Below, one piece after another: positions 23,477-37,000 of a DNA stretch of 64,000 nucleotides; the stretch's first letter is position 1; every line of letters starts with the position of its first letter. The notes under the pieces were generated by a model. That model did not search any database. It saw nothing but the letters and a program-made list of their open reading frames with translations, and was not told the origin of the DNA. The position numbers were made by a program, and so were the translations under genes. This DNA comes from Clytia hemisphaerica (taxonomy: Eukaryota; Cnidaria; Hydrozoa; Leptothecata; Clytiidae), in NCBI GenBank assembly GCA_902728285.1, contig CACVBU010000250.1, positions 384,585 through 448,584 of the forward strand, written 5' to 3'.

Positions 23477-23650
23477 CCATCTTGTTTTTGAATTCGAGAA
23501 TTATTTTCCGTTCCAGTTCACATGGCATTTCTTCATCCAATCAGATGGCGCGATTTCACTTTTGCTTTCTCTAGTCCAATAGGACACAGAATTTGAGTCA
23601 CGTAACATCTATATTGAAAAACCCGCGCGAAATACAATAGAAATAAGATG
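23477..23650 (+). promoter_or_regulatory. possible promoter
   Basis: A GCCGCCATCTTG box (YY1-type) at about 23,475, two CCAAT boxes (about 23,537 and 23,575) and a TATATTG stretch lie within 150 bp, 1.3 kb before the first secure GRAMD4 exon. The motif grouping suggests a polymerase II promoter, but no transcript start can be placed from sequence. Confidence 0.3.
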
Positions 23651-24938
23651 TCCAAAGGAGGTCGTACTAATGGCTATAGGAACTGAAAGCAAACAATTCA
23701 GTCCAATGTTTTTGGTTTTTCTGAAAGGAAGGTATATAGGAAGGTTTACTGAAGGAGGCTGGGACTATTTATTTAAAAGATTTGGCCAAAAAAGGCACTT
23801 TTTTGGGTGATATTTAAGATTTTACTTAGAAACTTTAATTCTGTTTTTCTATCGGCCAGTCAAAATAATTTTGCATTGTCAAATTTGGTTCTCCATTGTT
23901 CTTACTATCAAGTCAGGATCGATGGTGACCTCACCTTAAAATAAAAAGAAATTTAAGTTCTAATTTGAGAGATATTCTTTTTGCTGCACGAGCGCACTTT
24001 TTGTAGACTAGTTGGAACACCTCTTTTTATTTGGGAGATTAATGGCAATTTTTCCTTATTGTTATTATTAAAATGAAGCACAACCGAAAAGAAAAGAAAC
24101 CCAGAAAGTTGCGTATTTCCAGTGAGTGAACAATTCTGTAAATTGACAAAATTGATGATGATAAATTTTTTTCGCTCAGCCAAATCTCTTGTATTAGGGG
24201 TTCTAGTCTTCAGCCCTAAGCCTATGTGGGATTGAACAATTGGGTAAATGAGACAAAAGTAATTTCTGATGTCAAAATTTCTTATACATAACATGTATTT
24301 GCATCTTTATCACAATTTAAAACTTAGTTCTCCAGATTTTTTTTTTTGATATTTTTTTACATGGTACCTCTGGCGATATAACGTTAAGTAGTGTTTAAGT
24401 AGTGTTTTGTATATTGGTATTGTACACGTGTCTTTGCTTTGATAGAGAAAAAAATGCAATTAAAATACTAGGAAAAATCATTTAATTGTAAGAGGGTAAA
24501 GAGTAATACAATTACTGCAACCAATGCTTAAACATGAAAAATCAGCAAAAAATAGTCATTTCTTTTTCCAGTGTCTATAATTAAATAGAATTAAAAATAG
24601 CAAACCAAGTAAAAAAAACTTATAAGATAATTTTAAGCTGAAATTTCAAATTTGCGATGGTGGTAATTAGTGATGTGTATTAGGAATTCATTTTCACAAT
24701 AAGCAAACAACCTTATTTCCTGCTTTTATTTGTGGAAATCACTAAATCTTGTAGACAAATTTTCTGATATTAGTGGTTTAGTTGCTAAAGATCTAAAGTT
24801 TTTTCGAAATCAGCTTTCAAAATTATAATCTCTTTTTTCCTACTGTGCAAAAATGAAATCGTATTTTCTTATTTGACATGCATTGCAATGAATTTATGTT
24901 TAATATCTTACTTATGGATTTTCCTTTTTTGTTTTTAG

Positions 24939-25020
24939 GTAATTGATTTTGAAATTGGTATGTTGAGGCCATCCTTAGGATTGAAAATTGAACAATCATC
25001 ACATTCCGAGAATTCTAAAG
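24939..25020 (+). CDS. GRAMD4: GRAMD4 exon (N-terminal)
   Basis: 82 nt, with a strong polypyrimidine acceptor (TTTTTTGTTTTTAG) and donor GTAGGA. Encodes VIDFEIGMLRPSLGLKIEQS and SHSENSK plus one base, which fits the phase of the next exon. No conserved domain. The ATG within (residue 8) could be a start if upstream exons are untranslated. Confidence 0.62.
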
Positions 25021-28000
25021 GTAGGATCATATAACATTGGTAGAAAATTTGGTGGCAAAAAAGTAGGAAAAAATCGCTGGTAACGAATTTTTATAACCAT
25101 CATTTATTTTTTGACTGACGATTAATTTTTACCGAGAAATATTTATGACTATATGCTACATTTCTTTTTTTAACATTGAATAGCGTTGAATTTTGGGTTT
25201 ATGAACTACTTTCGACAAACTAAAGAAAGGAAATGAAATGACTTTTCAATTTGTTGGCGTTTTCAAGCCTCGATTCCTCAAAGATTCAGTAAAAAATTGT
25301 TCAGTAAAAAATTCGTCAGGTAAAAAGTGACAAAATTATTGGCAAGTGACAACGAATTTTTCACTGACAAAATTTCTACTGATAAGGTAGTTTGAATATC
25401 GAATTAAAACATCAGAAAAGCTCATTTACTCTCTGTTTTTACTCACGTTCTTCTTATTAATTATTCTTTTGAAAGGATGAAATTTCAACCAAGACTTGAT
25501 TTTATTGAAAACATCCAGCCGTTTCTTTAAGTATTTAAATAATTATTTAATAGGCCCTTTAAGAAGGAGATCTTTTTCTTCATAAACTTTTGACTATAGT
25601 TTGGAATTTCATCTTTAAGGTTTATTTAGTTCTAGAAAATTAAAATCATATTTATCCTACAGTTTAATATTATTCATCCAGTTGATGACATTTTTTTAAT
25701 TGTAACAACACTTATGCTCTATGCAGTCTACGAGTTGAATTTTTGACATATATCTGATTTTCACGCCCACACAGAAACACAAGCCCTTTGGTCTTAGTTT
25801 TAAACCAGATAATAGTGTACCTGAGGAGCAAGCAAGCAAAGAAGGAAGGCCTTTTGAATGTTTGAGATATATCCATAAGAAAGATTTAATTGGTGTGAAC
25901 GACATTCATCTTGTTGAAGACAATTTTGACTTCTAAAGACTCTTTCTAATAGTAGGGGGCCAAGCCTGGGGTCCGGTGACATCTTTTTTACGACCTAGCA
26001 ATTTTTAGTCTATTCCAAAGAACAGTATATTACAAGACCAAAAAAATGTATTACAACAACTCTCTGACTAAAACACACAAAGAAATACAGCCGCTTGAAG
26101 TTCAAAAACATACCGACGTCAGTACGATCAAGACAAGATTTGACGTCAAATCACAGTAGAGCTGACAGTTAGTTGGTCTTAAAGCGGCTGTATTTCTTTG
26201 TGTGTTTTAGTCAGAGAGTTGTTGTAATACAATTTTTTGCTCAAAATTTCATGCTCTATCAGATGGTAATCATTTTCGTTTATTTTGACTTTTGAAAATA
26301 AGCTATTTCTCTACCCCTTATTTTCCCTTGCAATTTGCCTATGTCTTCACTATTTTGGTCACAGTTTTCCCAGGCCTAATCCGCGTCCTCCCTCTCAAAA
26401 ATATCTTTAATATACTGTTCATTGGAATAGACTAAAATGGCTAGGTCGTAAAAAAGATGTCACGGAACCCCAGGCTTGCCCCCCCTTACTATAAGCTAAG
26501 TAATGAACTACAAATAACAGATAATTGATCATAACTTAAGTACGCACAAAAGTCATGGCTATAGCCTCTCTGTCTCTCGGTTCAATGAAAATATAACATT
26601 AGCCATCATCTTGTTCATTTCAGAAAACACAAACAAAGACATGGACCTAACCGACATTACTTTGACCAGCCTGATGAAACGTAATAGCCAGCGTACGTCA
26701 TCCACCTCAAGCTCTTCTCCGACCAATGATGACGTCATTGCCGATAAATCCAAAAAAGGTGGGATTGAAGAAGAAAATTCTTGGCAGAAAGAGAAAGAAG
26801 TTTTTGAACTACAGTTGACTCAACTTCAAGAACAACTTGTCGCAGCAATGGTTCAAAATCAACAGTTAGGTGAGCTACTATACATTAGATTTTAGTGACG
26901 TCGCCTCTTTGAACTAAGATTACATAGCAAGAAAGGTTAAATTTCGGGACAAGCTGGAGTTTTTACAAGCTCTTATTTGATTTGGTTGGTCGTTAAGATG
27001 TAATAAAAGAATCTTATTACTTTTTCTAAAGAACGCGTTATCTCTATCACTTTAAATGACCAATTAGTGAAGTATCTTGTAAAAACTCCAGCTCATCCCT
27101 AAATTTCCAGTCGATTATTGAAGGTAGATAGGAACATGCCAATTTGTTCAAAATCAAGACTTTGGTGAGCTACTTACTATCGCGGCCAAACAAAATCTTT
27201 GAGCGGAGTTTTTGAAAAGTGGTACCCTAATGACGGCACTACTCAATAGCGGTGTAAATGCATCGAGAGTGCTAGATCTACTTTCCCTCGAAAACGTTTG
27301 AGGATGTAGCGCCGTTAGACGTTAATTTTTAACACTGCAATGGCTTCTTTACCATTTCAAAAAAACTTCGATCAAAGATGGCGGATATAGCTTGGTCCAG
27401 GGATATATAAAGGTTAGTTCTTACTATACATATTATTTGGTTTTATTGGTTAAAGGATTACATCACATTCTGAAAATGAACTCAGATTGCGTAACCAGTA
27501 AAGGTTTTAAATTTCCAGTCAGATTATTGAAGGCAGATAGGAACATGCTGTAAGGTACAGTTTAGAAAACTAAAACAACTGCGATATTTTTTAGCTTATG
27601 GGTCGCGGCACACTTTCTTTTAACATCCAAACGACCCGATCCCCGGTTAGAGGTCGCCACTTCTTTGATTGATCTGTATATTTATTTGTGATTGCAGTTG
27701 ATTTGCTTAATGGCTAGGTAAATAAAACAGATTGATCCTTGAAAAGGTTTTTTTCTAATAAAACGTAGGTAGAGATCATTGGCATAGGCCTAAATCGAAG
27801 CAAATCATTTTCCACTTTTGCTTTTTGATGTCTGTTTGGCTCGTATTAATGTATTGAGAAATTTAGAAAGTTCTTACTTTTAAAAGATCTTCCCACTCTT
27901 CTTCGTTTTCTTTTTAAAGGCTAACCATTTAGGAAAATAAAGGAGAATGTGTTTGACTAAACCCTAAATGAACTCATTTGAATGTCTTAGAAAGGAAAAA

Positions 28001-31000
28001 TAATCTCTCACAAAGTCTGCTCACGTATCGTTGACCAGGAGTTTATTAATTATTCTTTCTATGACTGTCCGGCCACTGTCTCATAATGTGAGATAGTAAA
28101 CAGAAGAATTTTCAATTTTCTTGGGTGGGGGCAGATACTGTTATTCTTTATTGAATATCTGTGTTTCTTTTGAATGAATTATTTATCAATATTTTTCCTC
28201 CTCTACATCCTACTTTTCACTTTATAAGAATAATGTTTTCTCTGTATTTTCACTGAAACCAAGAGAGTCTTTTTGTGTCTTAAGACATATTATGTTGAAA
28301 CAGGGGTTGCCTCAGAAGAACTTTAGCTCTAGAATACGTCAAGTTTTCCACGTATTATACGTACAGAAATAATATTATAGAATACAAATTCAAAGACTCG
28401 GATAATGACAGTTTTTGCCAGGGTTATTAATTTGCCTTTGAAAATATTCTTAAAACTTGTACAAAAAATACATTATATTTTTTAACTCTCCCGTTGCAAG
28501 TATAGAATCAAGTTGCTTTAAAGCTTAAATTCTTTCAGCTAGTTATTCATTGGAAGCCATGAAAATGAAAATGAAGAAGAAAAAATATGTGATGAATAAT
28601 GTAAGCTTGTTTCCAATTTTAGTTTTGCAACTGTCTTTTCTTCTTTTCATCAATTCTCTCTATTCTTTCATTCTTAATTTTGTTCTTATTATCTTTTTTT
28701 GTCAAAAAGATGCTTGCTTGCTGGGATCAACACCAGATGGGTCAAAATATTCATGAATCTTGGTTTGAGGTGTATTTTTGTATAAATAGCAAAGAATTGC
28801 TTGCTTGTTTGTGGTTTCTTTGTGAGGAGGTTTTGCACTCGAATGCGATAACATTGTTTTTAATACCCCTTCCTCGTCTGTTTCCCGGCTGTGACTTGAG
28901 AATTATTAAACTCTGGTTTAGACGACTTACTTTTTGCCCTGCCTACTCTTAGGTTCCAAATAAACGGGGTGGGGGGGGGTTCGAGAATTTTCAAATCTCA
29001 ATAAACGGGGGGGACCTAATTGCCGGAGGGGTTTGGAAATTGTACTTGCGAAAACCCCAAAATAAGGTAAAATCAGCAGAATAAGGGACTGAAAAAACTC
29101 TTAGTAATTAAAAAAAATTAATAAACGGGGGGGGGGGTCCTAATAAGGTCCGGGGGGCTCTTATAAGGTCCGGGGGGGTTGGAAAATTTTCGAAAAATTT
29201 CCAAGCTGGGGGGAGCCGTTTATTTGGAACCTAAGAGTATTCCAATTGCGAATTAAAGCGGGGAGAAAATTGGCCGACGCATTGCATTGCCCTCTTTTGA
29301 AATCAAACTTTCACTTGACTTTGACTTGCCGACTTTGATAATTAGGAATAGGCAGGATAGGAAGTTGGCCGTCTAAGCTGGAGCTTCTTTCCTACTTTTC
29401 ATAATTATGAAGTAATAGTTACATAATTGAGTTGGTTTTCTACGTTGAATCTAGGTTTGGTGATGCTTTTATATGCAGATATTCTGTAATATTCTAAAGA
29501 TTAAAAGATATGGTTAGAAGAATTACTTGAAGAACTTCTTGAAGAACTATATTTTGAAATGTAAACCTTGAGCGCACTGTAAGAACCAAAATCTACTGCT
29601 ACCGGCGTTAAATCTTATGCAGACGACTCAGTGCCGTAGGAAGCAATTTGATATTGGGGGCATAAGTTCAGTGACACCGTGAGGGCCAACCATGGTTTGG
29701 CCCAAGGGTTAAAATTATGAATTCTAGAGCCCTAAATTGGCTAAAAACACACTCAAAAAAGTAAGATAATTCGAATAAAGGCAAAATTTAAAGGTAAAAT
29801 ATTCCATTTTATGAAATAAATCACTTTCAAAAGTACAATAAAGTACAATACAAAGCAGAGTTGCCTTGTGTTACTATCTTCTGAGAATAAGCCTTTTTTC
29901 AACTAGATTTTTCCACACAGACTTGAAACTTTATTTATACCGAGTTAATCGTTCTATATCTGCAATTAATTGAGCTTTACTAAGCTCATTTGACGTCAAT
30001 ACTTCGATTACCAGCTCGTGGTTGTGGACGGCGTTGTTTATGAAATTTGTCGTTCTTTTTGTCTATTTTTAGCCCCCTCTAAGCACGGTAAAGTTCTCTT
30101 TCTTTCGAAAGTGAACTGGAAACTTTATTATCGGAAAGCTAATAAGTTTTGATTATCTACCCTTTTGAAAAGCAATCAGAAGAGAAGCCCCCCCCCCAAA
30201 TTCAAGAAGAGACGTGCTGTGAAGTGACCATATACATCCTTATTTGTGGCCTAACACATCACGTTACTACTGGCAAATTATTCAACTTACTCATTTTGAT
30301 ATTAATTTCAATTTTAAAAATATATATTCTATTATATTAATCTATTTATAAATGAATTGGTACATTAAATAGATGAATCTAATTTACCACAGTAAAAAGG
30401 CACGCCTTTTTTATCTATAAAATGACCATTTTTACAAAGAATTTTCTTGAAATTTCTACTGATAATTTATAAGAGAATTTTTCGGTGTTTACGATGGAGT
30501 CTGATGAAGTGAGTTTTGGTTCCCTTGGGTTTGTGTACAGTTTAGAAGAAAGCTGGGCAATTTGTCTTTAAGATATGTTTATTTTAACAAAGCTAAAAGG
30601 GTAGACATTCCACTACTGTCTAAATGATTTATTAAAAAGGTCCAGTCTTAAAAAAAATGGACCTATTTATCAATTAAGCTCAGACCAGGTCAGCTAAACA
30701 GAAAGTTTTTCTTTTCTACGATACTTGTTTTCAAGAAGGCGTTCCAGTTTGACTATCACATTGAACTCCATTTGTTAATTTTTGGGCGATCAATTCCAAT
30801 TAAATGAGAAGTTAATTTGTCTTTCGAAGGAAAAATATTATTGATCTCGTCATCGTCAACCGATAGACTATACGCGAAATCGTTAAGTCACTTGGCTTTT
30901 CAATGTCTCCTCTTGAGTAACTGGCCAGTATCTACTCAGAATTTTGATCACTTGATCGAAACGAATAGGCCCAAAATCTTAGTTCCACTTCTCATTTTGA

Positions 31001-34000
31001 TGGCCTGAGATTTTTTGCCAATCAGATGTCTTTCCGAATTCCATTGTCATGCAGTCTCCACATTTCTTTCTCGCCTTCATGTTAAAAGTACTTTCAATCC
31101 AACATAATTAATCCCCAATGCAAAGAAAACTGCAATGATAGCAATGAGAATCGAAAACCATTTCACTTGCCAGCTTGGTTCACATATTTTCCAATATAAC
31201 ATGATGGGGATAATGGTGCTCATAATTAGTAACCCACCACCTCCCATTAGGGAGATAATTTGTGAGAGGTCTGGGAAAATTATGATCACTAAAGTGCATG
31301 CGCTGAATACAGTGAAACGGAGAAGAAAACGTTGCCAGCAAAACTCTGAAAATATGAAATAAAAAGAGATATAGTAGGGGGCCAAGCCTGGGGTCCCGTG
31401 GCATTTTTTTTACGACCTAGCAATTTTTAGTCTTTTCCAAAGATACACATCAATTTTTTCTGTCAATTTTAGCGGGCCGTTTTACGAGTTAAGTTATTTT
31501 CGTTTTTCCCGGCATTGTATTGGTTCTTTGTTTGGGGTTTTGTTAAGCTGAAAAAACAGCCTCGATTAGTTTTTAGAGTATAACGGAACTTTTTTCTGAG
31601 TCAAAATATCAAGTAGTGATTACGAAGTACTTTGTTTGAAAATTCTTGTTAGCTGTAGTAAGCCCTAAGTAGATGAAAATGAAATGATTTCTTTTCTATC
31701 GTAAATTCAAAAACAAACTAACACTGAACTTTTAAAGATAAGGTAAGGTCCCGAAGGGGGGGGTCACTCATGTGATCCGACTAACGACATGTGCCGCCCT
31801 TAAGATTAGGTTTTTCGGGCCCCTCGAAATGAATTGTAAGGGTGTACTTTTGTCAGAGAGAACTACAGGGGTTTTATTTTAGCTAAATGCACTATAAGGA
31901 TGTGTTTGGGAAATTCTGAATTGCATGTCTGACAGTAAAAATCTGATTTATCTTCATAGTTTTGACTCACATCCTTTTTGAATTCTTTTGCGCAGTGTCG
32001 ACATCTCAGGGCTTAAGAAAAATAATATGAAATCGAACTACACTGTAAGCGTTAGGAGCGTTCGGTAAAGTGTAAGGGTACCTTTTCACTGCTCAAGGGC
32101 TGCACTGTTAGAGTCCGATTTTGGAAGCCATTTTTTTTTGGCGATTCATGCCGTCGTTTAGAAATTGAGCGCCATGGGGCCCCCGGGGGTAAGGTGGTAT
32201 AGCACATTTTTTAGAGTTCAGTATATGTGTACCGGGTGACCCACGAAAAAGTTCAGACGTTTCCCAACATCTTGAGGCCGAACAAATGTCCTAAAGTGCT
32301 TGGAGTTTTGATATTTAGAAAGTAGATATCCTAACTTAAAATTTGAGCTATCACTTTTTAAATTTGACCAATTTTTCTCTACTTATTAGCTTTTAAAGTC
32401 AAAATTCACTTTTCGGAAAGTGTAAAAAACATGTAAAAAAGAGGTATTGAATTTATGCAATCAATTAGAAAATCACTTACAAATTGACTTATTTAACGTG
32501 TTTTATGACATTAATAATTAATAAAAACACCTTTTAAAGTAATTTTTGTTTAAAACACGACTAAAAATTGGCGCTTTTGTAGATTTTTCAGATTTTTTTC
32601 AAAAACTGTATATCAAAAACGTCTAAAAATACCAAATTTGATACCCCTTTTTTATGTGTTTTTTACACTTTCCGAAAAGTGAATTTTAACTTTAATAGCT
32701 CACAAGTAGAGAACAAGTTGGTCAAATTTAAAAAGTGATAGCTCAAATTTTGAGTTAGGATATCTACTTTCTAAGTATCAAAACTCCAAGCACTTTGGGA
32801 CATTTGTTCGGCCTCAAGACGTCGAGAAACGTCTGAACTTTTTCGTGGGTCACCCGGTACTTCTTCATTTTTTTGACAATTTCTGATGAGGTATACTTAC
32901 TGTTTGGTACTTTGAAAGCTGCTTCTAACACCAAATAACAAGGGTTAGCCACAATGCATACAGAACATGAGAAATGAGATGTCATAAACATTGCAATGAG
33001 TTTCAATATCCATTTAATATTACTTTCATGTGCTATACGGTCTAAAGTGTCCAATATGTTGGGTTGGATAACGTAATCTTTGAGCATGACGTAGGGTAGA
33101 CATCCCATAATGACGTATGCAACGTACATGATTACTAAAGAGAAATAGATGGGGAAAATAGTTGGGAATTTTCAATTGGATATCCTGTGATTTGAACTCG
33201 AAGGAGGAATCTTAATTGCTCGAATTACAGAAAGAGGTTTGGCCATTGTGGTTTACACGTTTTTTAAGAACATCCAAAATTTTTGAAGTCTTTGGATGTT
33301 CTTAACTTTTTGAGTTTTAAGCCTAAAAATGTTCTTAATATGTTCTTATTTTCAACATTTTGTAAGTATTTTGGTCAATTTTCCTAAGAAGTTTGGTGTT
33401 TTAGAGTCCGTAAAGCCTTAAAATGTTTTTAAACTTGTTCTTCAGATTGCCCATCAAAGCTTTATGTTCTTGTATAGTTTGTTCTTATAAAAAACGTGTT
33501 TTGAGAATGGGAATCAATTACAATGACAGAAAGATTCGAATTAGAGATGTATGCTTTTTTTTTAATGTTTGAGTCATTTTCAGCATGTATCTTCCACACT
33601 TCTTGCCCTGTAAGTCAGGTCTATACATTTTTTAATGTAAGAACAAACTATATAAGAACATAAAGCTTCGATGGCCAAAAGGTTAAGAACAATTTATGAA
33701 CATTTTAAGTCTTTGAACACCTGAAATCTTATGAAAATGTATAAAAATACTCACAAAATGGTGAAAAGAAGAACATGTTTAGAACATCTTTGAAATTTTT
33801 AGATGTTCTTATTTAAAAAACATGTATAAAAAATCTCACCAGTTGTTGCTGATATGGTATGATTGAGTGCTCGTGTATTTTTGAAAATGACTGCAATATT
33901 TGGTAGTACGGTCATGTAAGCTGTTGACGAAAAGTATATGGTACCTGGAAAAGAGATTTGATTGGTTGAGAGACACAAAAGACTATTTATTGAGATAGAA

Positions 34001-37000
34001 AGGAAACTAATTTGTGCATTAGGGATATTTTGATTGAAAGAACAATTTCAGAGCTAGATTTATATTTTATTGATTATTTTCAGAGCTAAATTTCTGAAGA
34101 ATTGTTCGGAATACAGAGAGTCTATAAAAAAGAAAATGGGATCTTATAAAAAAGAAAATATTTTTTGCTTTTGGCACTCTTTTAAGTCAAGGGCTTGAAA
34201 TGTTTCTTTTTTTCCTTACATAGCCATTTCTGGATCCTCAAATTTTTTTCAATGTGTTATCAGTGTTTTGTCAAGATTGTTGAGATTGTTCTGATATTAT
34301 TTCTTACACATGAGCTAACAGTATGATAAGAAGTAGCAAGTGGGAGCTAAAAGCTGTGTAGTTTAAAAATGTCATTCACAATTTTTTTTCACAAAATTCA
34401 GCAATAGTTTAGTAAAAAGAGCATAATATTTTTTTCGTATTGGGAAAGTAAAAACTTGTAATTGGGGTTCAGTTTTACCAGTGGCATAAATGACGTCAAA
34501 TTCTGAAGTCATTGCATTGACACCTTTACATTACACAGAATCTGACGTCATCCATCCAACCCTGGTAAATTTGAGACGAGGTATCTATTATTTGAAGCTC
34601 AATATTTACTTACCTGAGGTGGATAGGAAAATGAATATAGGATTAAACCTAGTCCATGGTATATTTTCTTCGATTTCCATTGTCCTATACAAGTCCGGTT
34701 TTGGTAAATCGTCAGCCTGTGCTATAACGCAACATATCAAAACCAAAACCAAGGCTAGTGCACTGGAGATATTCGATATTATGGCTACCCAATTCATGTT
34801 CTTGTAATAACCAGTCATTTGAAATGGTAGGAAAACAACAAAAGATATGGAAATCCATATACGAGTTGTATTATCTACACTTTCGGTATTTCGTATCCAC
34901 GGGAAGAAGATATTAAACATTGCAGCCATCGATAACATTTGACCAATAAGTACGGAGAAGTTACTTGCTAGTTTTAAAATCACTATCATGGTGTTTAACC
35001 AGGACTTCTCACCGAATGCCTGTCTACTACAGTATAGTAAAGGTTTTCGTAAGGCCTCGTCTACATTGGTGTTATTATTGATTTTCTCAGGTGATTTTTC
35101 TGTAGAATCATTGTCTGATGACGTACTAGTATTTTGGTTTAAGTTTTGTATACGAGGTTTCTCTAGACCATCACTGTCCCTCTGCTGTAGGCTGTGGTCA
35201 TCGATTTCACGACCTTGTCTATTAGATTTATCATCTTCTTTGGATGTTTTCGAATGCAGTAGTAATGGTTCTTTATCAGAAGTGGTCATCTCATTATCAG
35301 TGTCACTATCACTTTGTTTAGGATCATCTTTCACCGATTTTAACGGAATATCTTGTTCCTTTCCTAGTGAATTGAATACTTTGCCGAACACTAGATTTGC
35401 CAGAATGGTACAATAGTATATAGTAGATAGATAGAAGAAGAGTAATAGAAGATAAGGGATGATTCCAAGCTGTGAAACAACACCAGGAAGAACCAGTAAT
35501 GTTGTACCAAATATGTTACCAGTGATGATGAGTCCACTGGTTACTGAGCTCAACGTGGATAGTTTGGATGGTAGTAATTGAAGCCATGATTTGCTCATCT
35601 TCTTGAAGTTTCTGCTTTTTTTTGTTTATTACCTTAAAAGCAGAAAAGATTTCACGGTAGAATTTTTTGTAAACATTGAGGTTTAGAAATACTAAAGGGC
35701 TACTTAGACTACGCAATATATTGACGAACAATATTCGACAATATAGTTTGCGGACCGTAATGTAAAAGTAAACCGAAGTAAACAACTGGTACTCTATTAT
35801 AAAAAGGAATTTTCTTTCTGTAAACAATCCCCCTTTATTGTTGGAATATTGCAAATCGAGCTGACAATATATTGCGGACACCTTTTCAATTTATTGTCGA
35901 CATTCAGCAATATATCATCAATCTATTGTCTGACAATATATTGTGTATAGTGTATGTAGCCCTTAAAGAAAATAACTTTTTAAGCTTTATCCTAATAATA
36001 ACATCCGACCCTTATCTAAATTGTGTAATGTTCTTTAGTTGGTTGTAGTCTTAAAAGTGTGCTTATACTTGAATGTACCGTTTAGGTGTATTAATTAAAA
36101 CTTTATTTACTCACGTTACTTTTCTCATAACACCTCTGTGTCACAGACCCGCCAGCCCCACTGTAAAATTTATCCAAGATTTTGTCCCCGTTGGAAAAAA
36201 TAATCAACAATTTCAGCGCCATTTGGAAATTGACTTTGATTTCAACCACACTTAAAACTTAATGGAAAAAATTGCACTTCAAAACCATCTCCACTGGAAT
36301 TTCTGGGCTACAGGCAATAGTATTTCTATCCTCAGAAGGATATGAGAAAGGGATGTCTCATAAAATAGAAAGTTCGTGCTTTGTAATTCATGGAAAAAAT
36401 AGATCGAAAGTGGGATTTTGGCGAACTTAGTGCCCCAAGGCTTGGTTACCATTTGTTATTTCGAAGATTTCATTCACTTGAATTTGCAGTTCGATCGAAG
36501 CTTTCAAACCAAACTATCCTAGTTCATAACATCATCTCGTCACATACTCTTATTAAACTGTAAATGCAGCTTGTGTCTGCTAAAAGTGATCTTTTGAAAT
36601 GTATTGTGATAATCTTGATTGCTTCCTAATAATATGCAGTAATGTAATTAAGTAATGCGTTTAAAAGAGAAATGCAAAGAGGGTTTGCTTTGTGTTATCA
36701 AAGCATACAGTAGTCATTATAAAAAAACCCTGGTCTGGCAATGTATTATTAGCTTTTTGTTCAATTTACTTTTGTTACAAACAAAAGGCAAGTTGCAATT
36801 TGCATACTTTTTGATCACGTTACCAAATCTCCACTTGGGATTGGTCTTTTTTCTAATCACATGATCAAAAAGTTTGCAAAATAAATCGATTTTGATACGT
36901 AAGCTCCACCTTTTAACAATAAAAAAAGACAAAAGCCTTCCAGACCAGTGTTTTTATAATGACTATGATTAAACGTCCAAATATAATATACACGTTTTTT

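Noticed and set aside
23953..24294. 113-codon minus-strand frame
   Set aside because: No domain, signal or compatible splice partners. Composition looks like chance in AT-rich DNA.
25696..25982. Frames sharing PRDPRLGPLL with one at 31,180-31,404
   Set aside because: The shared residues come from the shared terminal repeat of the GTAGGGGGCC element.
28542..28600. Possible GRAMD4 exon (MKMKMKKKKYVMNN) with AG and GT borders
   Set aside because: About 62 nt long, so including it breaks the phase between the 26,624 and 40,522 exons, which join correctly without it. Low complexity.
34490..34807. Plus-strand frame MTSNSEVIALTPLHY...
   Set aside because: It runs from a TGACGTCA hairpin into the antisense of transporter exon 1. 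No support for coding.
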